64,000 nt of DNA from an uncultured Eggerthella sp. (lineage in GTDB: Bacteria; Actinomycetota; Coriobacteriia; Coriobacteriales; Eggerthellaceae): positions 31,036 through 95,035 of the forward strand of contig UQFK01000004.1 in NCBI GenBank assembly GCA_900540345.1, in the 5' to 3' direction. The translations under genes and the position numbers were made by a program. The notes beneath the pieces are model-generated. The model did no database searches. It had not been told where the DNA came from and saw nothing but the letters and a program-made list of their open reading frames with translations. The stretch's first letter is position 1; each line of letters begins with the position of its first letter. Of this stretch, positions 52,149-62,168 are shown piece by piece.

Positions 52149-52962
52149 TACCTTACCCTCGAGAATCCTTGATCGAGCTTTCGCAAAGCCCTCAGTTGCA
52201 TCCTCTCTATTGTAAGAGCAACACGATCAAGTTCATACTTACAGATCATCGTCACTTGTTGAAGAAACGCAAAAAAGGTATCGGAGAAGTAAGTGTAGTA
52301 CATCCCCGAATAGGACCGCGTGTCACGCCGATAAAATACGCGACCACTATCAAAGAACGCTCTTTTCTTGCCACCCTCCTTATTGCTGGCAGCATGAAAA
52401 CGCGTGTTCTGATCTCTGTTTTATCTTCGCGCACCCAAAGTAAGCACGCGCATTCTTGTTACACATTCGCACACGCATCATAAAAGCAAAAAGGATCATG
52501 AAATATGATCATGAATTGCTTGCAATGAAGGAATCTATGGCATTGGTTACGCAAGGTCGGAAGAGATGGAGAGCAACGATACTGCTAGCACTATCTTTCA
52601 TCGTCTCACGTGGATTGATAGCAACTGGGAAATGGGGTGCTAGCAGGGTTTTAGCAAGATGATATACACGCTACTTCGCGATAAAGAAGGTTGTTTTCAA
52701 GTGTGTTTTTCGCTGAACACAGGGCGAGTCGCTGGCAGGATCACATAGTGAAAATCCCACTCTTCAATTCAGATCATCGCGTCAAAATCACCCTGCTGCA
52801 GGACGAATCTAGCGTGTGACGCATGGTTTTTCCCATAAAATTCGAACGCCAAACCAACAGAGCGGATCATGCGCTGAAATTGGGTTCTTTCGAAGAAAAG
52901 TAAGGGAGATAAAAGCTTGATGAACACACTGTCTACAGCTGTGTTCATGCTTCTTGTGACAC
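52149..52962. other. 814-base intergenic region, no gene recognised
   Basis: It lies between the BTAD regulator and the serine tRNA terminator. At 52638-52660 is GTGCTAGCAGGGTTTTAGCA, resembling the motif at 35632 in another intergenic region. At 52920-52948 a 13-bp stem with one bulge (ATGAACACACTGT with its complement) forms a strong hairpin without a T tract. Small frames here lack ribosome binding sites. I see no SRP, tmRNA or RNase P signature. Confidence 0.4.
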
Positions 52963-52990
52963 AAAAAAGGCTCCCGAATCGGGAGCCTTT
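52963..52990 (-). terminator. Terminator of the tRNA-Ser(CGA) gene
   Basis: AAAGGCTCCCGA and TCGGGAGCCTTT are perfect complements with a minimal loop. On the minus strand six T follow. It sits just past the tRNA 3' end. Confidence 0.85.
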
Positions 52991-52998
52991 CATCACTC

Positions 52999-53091
52999 TG
53001 GCGGAAGGGGAGGGATTTGAACCCTCGTTACCCATGTTATGGGCAAAACGGTTTTCGAGACCGCCGCATTCAGCCGCTCTGCCACCCTTCC
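52999..53091 (-). tRNA. tRNA-Ser (anticodon CGA), CCA encoded
   Basis: On the minus strand the gene begins GGAAGGGTGGCAGAG and ends with CCTTCC-G-CCA. The acceptor stem pairs perfectly, the anticodon loop is CTCGAAA, a long variable arm (TTTTGCCCATAACATGGG) is present as in serine tRNAs, and the T arm reads GGTTCAAATCC. Total length is 93 bases with CCA. Confidence 0.95.
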
Positions 53092-53240
53092 AAAAACCCG
53101 TCTTTCGCAACAAAGCGATCGACAAAGCTGATAAAAGAAAACGCTCTTTCGAGCGCTTCTTCAACGAGATTCACTCGGTCATGATCGAATCATGTCCACA
53201 CGTGAATTCTGTTTAACACGCCGACTGGCATGGTATCAAC

Positions 53241-53333
53241 TGGCGGAGAGATGGGGATTCGAACCCCAGATACGCTTTTGGCGTATACACGATTTCCAAT
53301 CGTGCTCCTTAAGCCAGACTCGGACATCTCTCC
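53241..53333 (-). tRNA. tRNA-Ser (anticodon GGA), CCA encoded
   Basis: On the minus strand it begins GGAGAGATGTCCGAG and ends CATCTCTCC-G-CCA. The anticodon loop is TTGGAAA, the long variable arm contains ACGCCAAAAGCGT, and the T arm reads GGTTCGAATCC. It lies 149 bases upstream of the other serine tRNA on the same strand. Confidence 0.95.
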
Positions 53334-53375
53334 AAAGTGTGCTCTTGCACGTGCGATGATAGATTATATACCAGT

Positions 53376-54164
53376 TTAATATTCACTCACAAGGGAAAAA
53401 TAGCCATCTTGCTCAATAATCCGCAAAGGCACATCGAACAGTTCCGACATGCGCACACTCGTAAGAAGGTCAGTCTTAGAACCATCATCAAAGAGTTTGC
53501 CATCTTTGATCATGACGACACGATCGACCTCAGGAATAATATCTTCAGGATAATGAGTTACCAAAATGATCGATTTACCCTGGGCGACAAGATCACGCAT
53601 GGATTTACGAACGTAGTACATTCCCTCGGGGTCAAGCCCAGTTGTTGGCTCATCAAAAACAAGAACCTCTGGATCATGAATGAGAGCACGCGCAAGGAGG
53701 ATGCGGCGCGCTTGACCCGTAGAAAGCGTCTTGATATCCCGATCAGCAAGATCAAGCACACCGAGCATATCCATGATGTCGAGAACATGTTGATGCGAAG
53801 ACGCGGTAACGTGATACATATCAGGAATACCAAGCGTGCCGAATAAGCCTCCTGCAACGATGTCATAAGCAGGAAGATGAACGGTGATCTGATCTTGCAT
53901 CGTCGAGGAGACAACGCCGAGCACCTTTTTCGTTTCCTGCAGCGTCGTACGCTCGTTTCCACGAAAAAGAACGGGGGGCATATCTCGATGAAGCGGAAAC
54001 ACCTCGCGCGTGATCAACTGGATAAAAGTCGACTTCCCTGCTCCATTGGGGCCAAGCAACGCGATGTTCTCCCCTGATCGTAGCTCGAATGAATCGATCT
54101 CTAGAATGTTAGTGCCATTACGACGCACGACAGCGTCATGTAATTGAATAAGAGGAGCTTCCAT
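53376..54164 (-). CDS. ABC transporter ATP-binding protein
   Basis: The 262-residue ATPase has Walker A LLGPNGAGKSTFIQL, signature LSTGQARRILLARAL, Walker B VLVFDEPTTGLD and the switch histidine in LVTHYPEDI. It lacks the C-terminal extension of sugar importers. No permease gene is adjacent; the PrsA-like foldase gene lies 30 bases upstream on the same strand. The sequence resembles stand-alone ModF/YlmA-type ATPases, which have no known permease. A role as a lone ATPase or partner of a distant permease is open. Confidence 0.88.
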   Translation of the reverse strand: MEAPLIQLHDAVVRRNGTNILEIDSFELRSGENIALLGPNGAGKSTFIQLITREVFPLHRDMPPVLFRGNERTTLQETKKVLGVVSSTMQDQITVHLPAYDIVAGGLFGTLGIPDMYHVTASSHQHVLDIMDMLGVLDLADRDIKTLSTGQARRILLARALIHDPEVLVFDEPTTGLDPEGMYYVRKSMRDLVAQGKSIILVTHYPEDIIPEVDRVVMIKDGKLFDDGSKTDLLTSVRMSELFDVPLRIIEQDGYFSLVSEY

Positions 54165-54194
54165 TATTCTCTTTTCTCAAGAAATGAGGATCAG

Positions 54195-55358
54195 TTACTG
54201 ATCTCCCTCAGGCAATCCCTCTTCTTGAGTGCTTTCACCTTCGATAGCGCTCAAATTCTGGGTATCGCCGTCGCTGCTACTGGAAGAGCCGTTCGACTCG
54301 TCGGTCGCTGAGTCGTCCGAATCCGTATTGAACTGCGACAGATCGATGTTGTACGGCACATTCGCTGGCATATCGTTGATAACAACATCCGACTCCTCTT
54401 TGTAATGAGTGAGCCATTCTTGGAAATCTTCCGCCTGTTTCTGGCTTCCGTAGATCGTGCGCATATACTCGACGATCTCTTCAGGATAATCAGACAGAGA
54501 AGTTGGTTCGCCCTCAATATTCAAGACATCGGTGCACAAGATGATGTGGATACCATAATCGCTTGTTGTGAGCGTAATCTGTCCAAGCTCGATGCTATCG
54601 AGAGCCGCGGTATATTCTTCAACAAAGTTGTTGATTGTATCCCAGCCTACATCGCCACCATTGCGAGCAGATCCTGTATCGGTCGAGAACTGTTGTGCGG
54701 CAGTAGCGAAATCCATCTGACCAGAAGTAAGCAAGCCTACGATCTCTTCTGCTTTAGCTTCATCCCCTGCTTCGAGCAAGATGTGGGATGAGCGCTTCGA
54801 GCCGTTGATCATATCTTTATAGGTGTTCATGAATTCAAGCAAGCCCGCGTCGTCGCTGGTATCAACCTCAGTAATAACCTTTTCCTGAAGAGCACGCGAC
54901 GTCAAACCAATCTCTATTGATTCGCGATATTGATCTTCTGTAACACCAGACTGAGCAAGGGCGTCTTGCCATGCACTGTCATTGCTATAATTCTTCTTCA
55001 TCGCATCGACTTGTTCGTCGATTGCAGACTGCTCGACCACAACTTCGTTCTCTTGTGCTGCTTGTCGAATCAATTCCTGCTGGACGTAATAGTCGATGAC
55101 CTGGCTGCGAATGGATTGAGGATCTTGAGAGCTCTCTTTGAGCCAGCTTGCCCAAGCTTCGTCGCTTGAAAGATCAGAACTTGTACGGAAATCTTGAATA
55201 TATTTCGTAACCGTGTCTTCTTCGATCGGCGTTCCGTTGACCGTTGCTGCAGTTCCGCCCGTATAACCATATTTCGAACCACAACCAGCAAGCGAGATGC
55301 AGCAAATAGCCGCGAGTACAAAAACAGAAACTTTTGAAAACATGGTCTTGAGCGTCAT
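54195..55358 (-). CDS. Peptidylprolyl isomerase lipoprotein (PrsA/SurA-like)
   Basis: The 387-residue extracytoplasmic foldase has a lipoprotein signal with lipobox SLAGC (Cys26). A SurA-N-type helical domain follows (about 38-180), then a parvulin PPIC domain (about 188-285: SSHILLEAGDEAKAEEI, FATAAQQFSTDTGS, NGGDVGW, YGIHIILC). The Ser/Asp/Thr-rich C-terminal tail (about 340-387) is acidic and likely extended. It should fold exported proteins at the membrane surface, such as the large surface protein in this window. The ABC ATPase gene follows on the same strand. Confidence 0.9.
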   Translation of the reverse strand: MTLKTMFSKVSVFVLAAICCISLAGCGSKYGYTGGTAATVNGTPIEEDTVTKYIQDFRTSSDLSSDEAWASWLKESSQDPQSIRSQVIDYYVQQELIRQAAQENEVVVEQSAIDEQVDAMKKNYSNDSAWQDALAQSGVTEDQYRESIEIGLTSRALQEKVITEVDTSDDAGLLEFMNTYKDMINGSKRSSHILLEAGDEAKAEEIVGLLTSGQMDFATAAQQFSTDTGSARNGGDVGWDTINNFVEEYTAALDSIELGQITLTTSDYGIHIILCTDVLNIEGEPTSLSDYPEEIVEYMRTIYGSQKQAEDFQEWLTHYKEESDVVINDMPANVPYNIDLSQFNTDSDDSATDESNGSSSSSDGDTQNLSAIEGESTQEEGLPEGDQ

Positions 55359-55506
55359 ATAGTTCCCTATCTGATATATGAATCTGCATCGTAGAGATCG
55401 GTGCGCATGTGCGCAAAATGATTGTTACACAAGTATGGTTTCTTGGGTTTGTCTGCACAAATGCTCCATTTTCGTGTCGGCGAAAATCAGAGGCTCTTCA
55501 TATATC

Positions 55507-55533
55507 AAAAGGCACCCGATAAGGGTGCCTTTT
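55507..55533 (-). terminator. Terminator of typA
   Basis: AAAAGGCACCC and GGGTGCCTTTT form a perfect 11-bp stem with a 5-base loop, with a TTTTG run on the minus strand, 22 bases past the typA stop. Confidence 0.8.
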
Positions 55534-55554
55534 GTTTCGTGATAAAAAAGAAGG

Positions 55555-57369
55555 TTATTTGTTCTTCGCTTCCTTCTTGCGCTGTATGGAGGAAAGTGTT
55601 CGCTTTCGAAGGCGGATGTTGAGCGGCGTGATCTCTACAAGCTCATCATCCTCGATATACTCAAGTGCTTCTTCAAGCGTGAATACAACAGGTGGCGTAA
55701 GCTGAATTGCCTTATCTGCACCAGAAGAACGTTGATTTCCCAGCTGCTTTGCTTTCGCTACGTTCACTACCATATCGCCTTCCTTGGCAGATTCCCCAAC
55801 GATCATTCCTTCGTAGCATTCCTCACCAGGACCTACGAAGAGCTGCCCGCGCTGCTGCAGCGTATCAAGCGCATAAGCAACAGACTTCTCTGTAGCCATC
55901 GCGATCATCGAGCCATTCTTGCGACCTCCAAATTCGCCGCGATACGGGCCATATTCGCTGAAATGATGAAACATCGTTGCTTCTCCATGTGAAACATTGA
56001 GCAGACGCGTGCGAAGACCCATTGTTCCACGAGAAGGAATTTTGAAAACAAGATGGGTTTGTTCTCCTCGTTGGAACATGTCAGTCATCTCTCCCCCAGC
56101 GGTACCGAACACCTCGATGCATTTTCCTGCATACTCACTCGGCACATCGACCGTCGCTTCTTCGATCGGCTCGAGCAGATTTCCCTGGTCATCCTTCTTG
56201 ATGATGACACGCGGGCGACCAACCTGAAATTCGAAGCCCTCTCGACGCATGGTCTCCATGAGCACTGATAGATGGAGAAGACCACGTCCTGCAACTTCTA
56301 CGCCTGATTTATCGTCAGTTTCACGGATACGCATCGAAATATTGCTCTCAGCCTCTTTGAACAGTCGTTCTTTCAATTGACGAGCGCCGACGATTTCTCC
56401 CTCTCGACCAACAAGTGGTGAAGTTGAAGCCTCGAAAACGACCGCCATAGTCGGTTCCTCGACCTCGATCGGATCGAGCTCGATCGGGTTTTCTCGACTT
56501 GTCACCATATCTCCGATATCTGCATCCTCGACACCGACCACTGCAATGATGTCACCTGCAGAGACCTGCTCTTCTTCCTTCTTTCCAAGTGCATCAAAAG
56601 TAAACACCTGTTTAATAGTGGTGTTGTATCGTGTGCCATCGTTCTTGATCACGAGCACGGGTTCATTTTTAGACATCGTGCCTGAGAAAAGACGCCCCAC
56701 ACCAATACGACCCACAAAACTTGAATGATCGATCGTGCAAAGCTGCAAAGCGACTGGACCTGAAGGCTCACAATCAGGGGCAGGAACTTCCTTCAAAATG
56801 GTATCGAGCAGAGGGATCATGTTGTCATTGTCGTCTGTCGCCTCATAGCGAGCATATCCATTCACCGCTGATGCATAGATGATAGGAAAATCGAGCTGCT
56901 CATCGCTTGCCTCGAGCTCGACCATAAGGTCGAATACTTCATCAACCACTTCTTCAGGACGCGATCCAGGTCGATCGATCTTGTTAATGACAAGCACGAT
57001 GCGCAATCCTAGCTCAAGTGCATGACGCAAAACAAAACGCGTCTGAGGCATAGGGCCTTCAAAGGCATCAACAATCAATAAGGCGCCATCTGCCATATTC
57101 AACACACGCTCTACCTCACCACCGAAATCAGCGTGACCTGGCGTATCGATGACGTTGATCTTCACATCCTTATATGAGATGGAGATATTCTTGGACAGAA
57201 TGGTAATGCCGCGCTCGCGCTCTTGATCGTTGGAGTCGAGTACGCGTTCTTGCACCTCCTGATTCTCACGAAACACGCCCGCGGTATAGAGCAAACGATC
57301 GACCAGAGTGGTCTTACCATGATCAACGTGAGCGATGATCGCAACATTACGGATGTTTTCCTGTCTCAT
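55555..57369 (-). CDS. typA: Ribosome-associated GTPase TypA/BipA
   Basis: The 604-residue translational GTPase has G1 AHVDHGKTT, the switch I DSNDQERERGITI, G3 DTPGHADFGGEVER, and G4 VINKIDRP. Domains II, III and V follow, with the conserved YRGEFGGRKNGSMI loop of the TypA C-terminal domain. It acts on ribosomes and 50S assembly, especially under stress or cold. The C-terminus is basic (IRLRKRTLSSIQRKKEAKNK). It is monocistronic, divergent from the crotonase gene, with its own terminator. Confidence 0.96.
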   Translation of the reverse strand: MRQENIRNVAIIAHVDHGKTTLVDRLLYTAGVFRENQEVQERVLDSNDQERERGITILSKNISISYKDVKINVIDTPGHADFGGEVERVLNMADGALLIVDAFEGPMPQTRFVLRHALELGLRIVLVINKIDRPGSRPEEVVDEVFDLMVELEASDEQLDFPIIYASAVNGYARYEATDDNDNMIPLLDTILKEVPAPDCEPSGPVALQLCTIDHSSFVGRIGVGRLFSGTMSKNEPVLVIKNDGTRYNTTIKQVFTFDALGKKEEEQVSAGDIIAVVGVEDADIGDMVTSRENPIELDPIEVEEPTMAVVFEASTSPLVGREGEIVGARQLKERLFKEAESNISMRIRETDDKSGVEVAGRGLLHLSVLMETMRREGFEFQVGRPRVIIKKDDQGNLLEPIEEATVDVPSEYAGKCIEVFGTAGGEMTDMFQRGEQTHLVFKIPSRGTMGLRTRLLNVSHGEATMFHHFSEYGPYRGEFGGRKNGSMIAMATEKSVAYALDTLQQRGQLFVGPGEECYEGMIVGESAKEGDMVVNVAKAKQLGNQRSSGADKAIQLTPPVVFTLEEALEYIEDDELVEITPLNIRLRKRTLSSIQRKKEAKNK

Positions 57370-57531
57370 GTGTGTTCATACCTCTTCTTTTGGTGAGTTG
57401 TAACCTACACCATACTACCCATCTTTCTCTCAGAGGAAATCCATCTCTGATTTAGGGCTGTGAAAGGCTCGCTCGGCGAATTGTTCGGCGCGTTTTTGCG
57501 TTATGCTGTTCGCATACTGTTTTTTATCACT

Positions 57532-57538
57532 AAGGGGG
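57532..57538 (+). promoter_or_regulatory. G-rich ribosome binding site of the crotonase gene
   Basis: AAGGGGG lies four bases before ATG 57543. It is the third site in this window that is exactly complementary to CCCCCTT in the small-RNA loops at 30331-30524. Confidence 0.6.
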
Positions 57539-57542
57539 AATG

Positions 57543-58424
57543 ATGGGGGTATACCAAGACCAATATCACATGGATGACTTCACGTACGATAACTACAAGA
57601 AGATCACCATCACGCAGAAAGGCCCGATCTATATCTGTGCGTTCAACGATGCAGGTAATTTGAATGCGATGTCCTACGAGCAGATGGCGGAATTCAATGA
57701 ATTCCTGATCAAGGTGCGTATGGACCCCGAATGCCGCGTCATCATCTTAACCGGAGAAGGCACTTCGTTCTGCGCGGGATTCAATTTGAACGATCTTGCG
57801 CTCGATCCACCCGAGGAAATGGGACGCACTCAGCGCGATTTCTTCATCATGCAAACCATCTGTTCAGACCAGGTTGTGAACATGCGCGCATGCCCGCAGC
57901 CGATCATAGGCGCATTGAAAGGGCATGCGGTCGGCGGTGGTCTGTCTATATCCTGCGCTTGCGACCTGCGCGTTCTCGGAGAGTCTTATAAGATGCAGGC
58001 TGGTTACCTGAATATTGGTCTAACCGGTACCGATATGTCTGGCTCTTTCTATTTGCCAAAGATCATCGGATTTGCGCGAGCCAACGAGGTTTTGATGACT
58101 GCACGTCGCATTGGCGCAGAAGAGCTCTATGAATGGGGCTTCGCAAATCGCCTGGTCGCCGATGAAGACGTGCTCGATGCCGCTCTTGAGATCGCAGAAA
58201 CCATGGTAAAGAACACCTCGCCTTTTGGCTTGCGTCTGACAAAAGAGGCTATGCAGTCTTCTGTTGATGGTAATAGCTTTGATACGCAGATCAAGATGGA
58301 AAATCGCAATCAGGTTGTCGCGACTGAAACTCAGGATGCATACCGCGGAACGCGTAAGATGAATCCGAAGCTGCGTGAAGATGTGAAAGCTCATCCCGAA
58401 AACTACACCTTCAGCAATCACTGA
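57543..58424 (+). CDS. Enoyl-CoA hydratase/isomerase family protein
   Basis: The 293-residue crotonase-fold protein has the oxyanion-hole strands TGEGTSFCAGFNLND and GHAVGGGLSISCACDLRV, and LNIGLTGTDMSGSFYLPKIIG. The two catalytic glutamates of classical enoyl-CoA hydratase are absent: the first site reads GGGLSI, and the second lies in NIGLTGTD. This matches an actinobacterial subgroup rather than typical beta-oxidation hydratases, so the reaction is uncertain. ATG 57543 gives the best spacing from its G-rich ribosome binding site; ATG 57540 is too close. No fatty-acid genes are adjacent. Confidence 0.85.
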   Translation: MGVYQDQYHMDDFTYDNYKKITITQKGPIYICAFNDAGNLNAMSYEQMAEFNEFLIKVRMDPECRVIILTGEGTSFCAGFNLNDLALDPPEEMGRTQRDFFIMQTICSDQVVNMRACPQPIIGALKGHAVGGGLSISCACDLRVLGESYKMQAGYLNIGLTGTDMSGSFYLPKIIGFARANEVLMTARRIGAEELYEWGFANRLVADEDVLDAALEIAETMVKNTSPFGLRLTKEAMQSSVDGNSFDTQIKMENRNQVVATETQDAYRGTRKMNPKLREDVKAHPENYTFSNH

Positions 58425-58468
58425 TCACGGGCTTTTTAATAAGACAAAGCAAACAGCTTGCAATAAAA

Positions 58469-58500
58469 AACGGGTTGGAATCATTCCAACCCGTTACTTT
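58469..58500. terminator. Bidirectional terminator between crotonase and tRNA-Ala genes
   Basis: AACGGGTTGGAAT and ATTCCAACCCGTT pair over 13 bp. On the plus strand ACTTTTT follows; on the minus strand six T follow. It can end the crotonase transcript and the leftward tRNA transcript. Confidence 0.8.
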
Positions 58501-58503
58501 TTG

Positions 58504-58579
58504 TGGTGGAGCATAGGGGGATCGAACCCCTGACCTCAGGCTTGCAAAGCCCGCGCTCTCCCAGCTGAGCTAATGCCCC
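58504..58579 (-). tRNA. tRNA-Ala (anticodon TGC), CCA encoded
   Basis: On the minus strand it begins GGGGCATTAGCTCAG, has anticodon loop TTTGCAA, T arm GGTTCGATCC, and ends ATGCTCC-A-CCA. Length is 76 bases. Acceptor and D-arm features are those of alanine tRNA, including the G-U pair at 3:70. Confidence 0.97.
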
Positions 58580-58641
58580 ACAAAAAATATGCAACCGATG
58601 TTGCACTACGCGATGAGCCTATTTGACCCTCGAACTTTATA

Positions 58642-58685
58642 ATAAACACTCCACCGGCTAACTCGGCTCACGGTGGAGTGTTTAT
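58642..58685 (-). other. Strong 15-bp stem-loop between tRNA-Ile and tRNA-Ala
   Basis: ATAAACACTCCACCG pairs perfectly with CGGTGGAGTGTTTAT around a 14-base loop. On the minus strand it is followed by TATAAAG rather than a clear T tract. It could be a processing signal in a two-tRNA transcript or a partial terminator. Confidence 0.55.
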
Positions 58686-58695
58686 CCACAAAAAA

Positions 58696-58772
<77 letters not shown>

Positions 58773-58873
58773 GAAAATCGCGCTTATTAAATATATGAAA
58801 CTCATAGTTTTTTTTCAAGAGTTTTTTGACAGATTTTGGAAAGCGGGACGAATTGCCCGTTTGCGGAGACCTT

Positions 58874-59386
58874 TTATCCATCATTCTCGAAGTCTTCGGG
58901 CTTGATCGTCTTGATAAACGTGTGGAATTGTTCGATATCGTTCTCGTCGATCGCATGATTCTTCTTGATGATATAGGGAAACGATTGCTGATCGAGCACC
59001 TCTTCCTCGACATAAATCGGTGCGTTTTGGCGAATAGCAAGATTGATTGCATCACTTGGGCGGGCATCTAGGTCGATAAGGTCACCATGATGTCGCAGAT
59101 AAAGGCGAACAAAGAACGTGTCGTTCTTCACACCAGAAATAAGAACGTGATCTACATACGTATTGAGATTCGTAAGTGCATCAAGAAAAACATCATGTGT
59201 CACAGGCCGAGGTAAACGGATCTTTTCAATCGCAAGACCCATCTGAGTTGCTTCCGTAAGCCCAATCCAGATCGGCAGCACTTTACACGTATTTTGAACA
59301 GGAGAATCTGTATAGGGGCGAAGCACGAGAACAGAAGGTGATACCGCCTGCGAAATGATAAGTGTTTGTATATAACAACGGATCAT
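58874..59386 (-). CDS. Bifunctional nuclease (BFN) family protein
   Basis: The 170-residue protein matches the BFN domain (DUF151): VLVLRPYTDSPVQNTCKVLPIWIGLTEA near the start, RPVTHDVFLDALTNLN, and the signature LDARPSDAINLAIRQNAPIYVEEEVL. Family members have been reported with RNase and DNase activity in plants and occur widely in actinobacteria and Thermotoga with unknown function. No signal peptide is visible. The last 25 residues are acidic. It lies 186 bases after gyrA, beyond that gene's terminator, so it probably has its own promoter. Confidence 0.88.
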   Translation of the reverse strand: MIRCYIQTLIISQAVSPSVLVLRPYTDSPVQNTCKVLPIWIGLTEATQMGLAIEKIRLPRPVTHDVFLDALTNLNTYVDHVLISGVKNDTFFVRLYLRHHGDLIDLDARPSDAINLAIRQNAPIYVEEEVLDQQSFPYIIKKNHAIDENDIEQFHTFIKTIKPEDFENDG

Positions 59387-59488
59387 GTCTGCTTCTTACT
59401 ACTTCAGCCTCTCTCTTACCTTACGATTTTTTGCAATCTGGTCGGGCGCGGTTCAAGAAAAGACACGGCTTCGTCATCTATTCGACAC

Positions 59489-59524
59489 GAAAAAATAGGC
59501 CGAGAGATCGCTCCCTCGGCCTAT
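59489..59524 (-). terminator. Terminator of gyrA
   Basis: ATAGGCCGAG pairs with CTCGGCCTAT around a 10-base loop, followed by TTTTTT on the minus strand, 49 bases past the gyrA stop. Confidence 0.85.
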
Positions 59525-59572
59525 CAGCTCAAACATCAGAGATGCTTAGATCACCTTGTGATCTTGTGGATT

Positions 59573-62107
59573 TTATACCTCTTGGTCATCGTCGAGCAAA
59601 GATGTTTGATCTTCTGACACCTCTTTTTTCTTCGCTTTCTTCGAACCCGAGCCTTCAGTGATAGCAACCGCGGTTACTTTATCTTTATCTGCGACGTTCA
59701 TGATGTGAACACCTTGAGTTGAACGACCGAGCTCAGATACCCCCTTAACAGGAGTGCGAACTACCACCCCGTCATTAGTGATGATCATCAGCTCATCATC
59801 GTTCTCAACGATCTTCATCGCAGCAAGAAGACCCTTTTTCGGTGTCATCGTAATGGTGAAGACACCCTGACCACCGCGATGATGAACGGGATAATCTTCG
59901 ACAGGCGTGCGCTTACCATAGCCGCGCTCCGTAATAACGAATAGGTCGGAACCAGGACGAACGATCTCCATGCCAAGAACTTTTGCATCGAGTTGTACGT
60001 TCATGCCGCGAACACCCTGGGTATCGCGACCCATCGCACGGACCTCTTCTTCATCCCATTGGATCGCTTTGCCCGCAGAGGAGACCATCATGACCTTTTC
60101 ACCTGCTGCAACACGTTGAACAGAGATGAGTTCATCGCCTTCTTTCAGGCTGATGGCGATAAGTCCATCTCGACGGGTACGATCGTAGAGCTTCATCGCA
60201 GTCTTCTTGACCATGCCTTGTGCGGTGGCGAACATGAGATACTCGTCTTCAGGGAAATCCTTCGTTGCGATGACAGCTGAGACGCTTTCGTCCTTATCGA
60301 AAGGAAGAAGATTCACGATCGCGTTGCCGCGCGCATGACGAGATGCCTCAGGGATTTCGTATACTTTCAGGCGATATACTTTGCCCTTGTTTGAGAAGAA
60401 CAAGATGTAATCATGAGTTGATGCGATGAAGAGATGCTCAACAAAGTCGCTCTCTTTAAGATTCACTCCCTGCATTCCCTTGCCACCACGTTTCTGCTGG
60501 CGATAAGTCGAAACAGGAAGACGTTTGATATACCCTGCTTTTGTCACCGTGACCGCAACTTCTTCTTCTGCGATCAGATCTTCGACATCGAGCTCTTTCG
60601 CTGCGCCGGTGATCTTAGTCTTACGTGGAGTGGAATATTTCTCTTTGATCTCGAGCAATTCCTCTTTGATGACACCATGGACCATCGTGGTGTCATTCAA
60701 AAGTTGATTGTAGTAAGCGATGTTCTTTCGTAATTCCGCAAGTTCGCTCTCGATCTTCTCGCGCTCAAGACCTGTCAAACGACGCAAGCGCATCTCAAGA
60801 ATCGCTTCAGCTTGCTTTTCGGAAAGCTTAAACTCCGCAATCAAGCGTTCTTTCGCTTCAACATCGGTCTCGGAAGAACGGATGATGCTGATGACCTTAT
60901 CAATATCATCGAGTGCGATGACGAAGCCTTCGAGAATATGAGCACGGGCTTCAGCTTTCGCGAGGTCATAGCGCGTTCTGCGTTGAATGACCTCTTCTTG
61001 ATGAAGGATGTAATAATGCAGCATCTCTTTCAAAGAAAGCGTGCGTGGAACACCATTCACAAGCGCGAGCATATTACAACCAAACCCAACTTGCAGCTGA
61101 GTATGCTTGAAGAGCTTATTTAAAACGACCTGCGGAATCGCATTCTGCTTCAGGTCAATGATGATGTCGATACCGGTACGATCCGCAGCGTCATGAACGC
61201 TTGAAACTTCAGGCAATTTCTTATCACGAACCAAATCAGCGATCTTCTTCAAAAGATTCGTGCGGTTGACCTGATAAGGAATCTCAGAGATGATGATCGA
61301 ACTTTTGCCGTTCTTTCCTTCTTCGATCTTGCATTTCGAGCGGATCGTCAGGCTACCGCGACCTGTCTCATAGGCTTCTTTGATTCCTTCGCGTCCCATG
61401 ATGGTCGCACCTGTAGGAAAGTCAGGTCCAGGAAGAACGCTCATCAGCTCTTCTGTGGTCACATCAGGATTATCGAGCATCATGCACGTTGCATCGATGG
61501 TCTCGCCGAGATTATGCGGAGGAATATTTGTCGCCATACCAACCGCGATACCTGAAGAACCATTAACCAATAGATTCGGGAATCGAGCAGGCAAAACGAC
61601 TGGCTCTTCAAGAGATTCATCGTAGTTAGGTTGAAAATCGACCGTTTCTTTATCGAGGTCGCGTAGAAGTTCCATTGCAGGTTTGTCGAGTCGTGCCTCG
61701 GTATAACGCATTGCAGCAGCTGAATCGCCGTCAATCGAACCAAAGTTGCCATGCCCATCGACCAGAGGTACACGCATAGAGAACCATTGCGCTAAGCGAA
61801 CCATCGTGTCATACACGGCTGTATCACCATGAGGATGATATTTACCGATAACGTCACCGACCGTACGCGCAGACTTCGCATGTGGACGACGAGGAGTGAT
61901 GCCACTTTCATTCATTGCATATAAGATGCGACGGTGAACTGGTTTCAAGCCATCACGAACATCAGGCAACGCACGGGAGACGATAACACTCATCGAATAT
62001 TCAAGGAACGAAGTGCGCATCTCCTTGCTCAATTCAGCAGGAAAAACATTCGATGGTCCTGATTCTTCTACGATCTCAATATCAATTTCTTCATTGTTAT
62101 CAGCCAC
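59573..62107 (-). CDS. gyrA: DNA gyrase subunit A
   Basis: The 844-residue subunit breaks and rejoins DNA during supercoiling. The catalytic tyrosine is Tyr135 in [10 protein letters not shown]. The quinolone-resistance region reads [24 protein letters not shown]; the E. coli Ser83 position is Thr96 and the Asp87 position is Asp100. The C-terminal beta-pinwheel has the GyrA box [10 protein letters not shown], which distinguishes it from ParC. The tail is acidic ([14 protein letters not shown]). It begins 61 bases after the gyrB stop, in the usual gyrB-gyrA order. Confidence 0.98.
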   Translation of the reverse strand: MADNNEEIDIEIVEESGPSNVFPAELSKEMRTSFLEYSMSVIVSRALPDVRDGLKPVHRRILYAMNESGITPRRPHAKSARTVGDVIGKYHPHGDTAVYDTMVRLAQWFSMRVPLVDGHGNFGSIDGDSAAAMRYTEARLDKPAMELLRDLDKETVDFQPNYDESLEEPVVLPARFPNLLVNGSSGIAVGMATNIPPHNLGETIDATCMMLDNPDVTTEELMSVLPGPDFPTGATIMGREGIKEAYETGRGSLTIRSKCKIEEGKNGKSSIIISEIPYQVNRTNLLKKIADLVRDKKLPEVSSVHDAADRTGIDIIIDLKQNAIPQVVLNKLFKHTQLQVGFGCNMLALVNGVPRTLSLKEMLHYYILHQEEVIQRRTRYDLAKAEARAHILEGFVIALDDIDKVISIIRSSETDVEAKERLIAEFKLSEKQAEAILEMRLRRLTGLEREKIESELAELRKNIAYYNQLLNDTTMVHGVIKEELLEIKEKYSTPRKTKITGAAKELDVEDLIAEEEVAVTVTKAGYIKRLPVSTYRQQKRGGKGMQGVNLKESDFVEHLFIASTHDYILFFSNKGKVYRLKVYEIPEASRHARGNAIVNLLPFDKDESVSAVIATKDFPEDEYLMFATAQGMVKKTAMKLYDRTRRDGLIAISLKEGDELISVQRVAAGEKVMMVSSAGKAIQWDEEEVRAMGRDTQGVRGMNVQLDAKVLGMEIVRPGSDLFVITERGYGKRTPVEDYPVHHRGGQGVFTITMTPKKGLLAAMKIVENDDELMIITNDGVVVRTPVKGVSELGRSTQGVHIMNVADKDKVTAVAITEGSGSKKAKKKEVSEDQTSLLDDDQEV

Positions 62108-62168
62108 AAGAGCTCCTTTATATAAGGATCGGTCTTACAAATATCGGTTGGTCGATCAGGCGTTCGAA

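Noticed and set aside
52456..52662. 68-codon frame in the region before the serine tRNAs
   Set aside because: No ribosome binding site and a basic, low-information product; no neighbour supports it.
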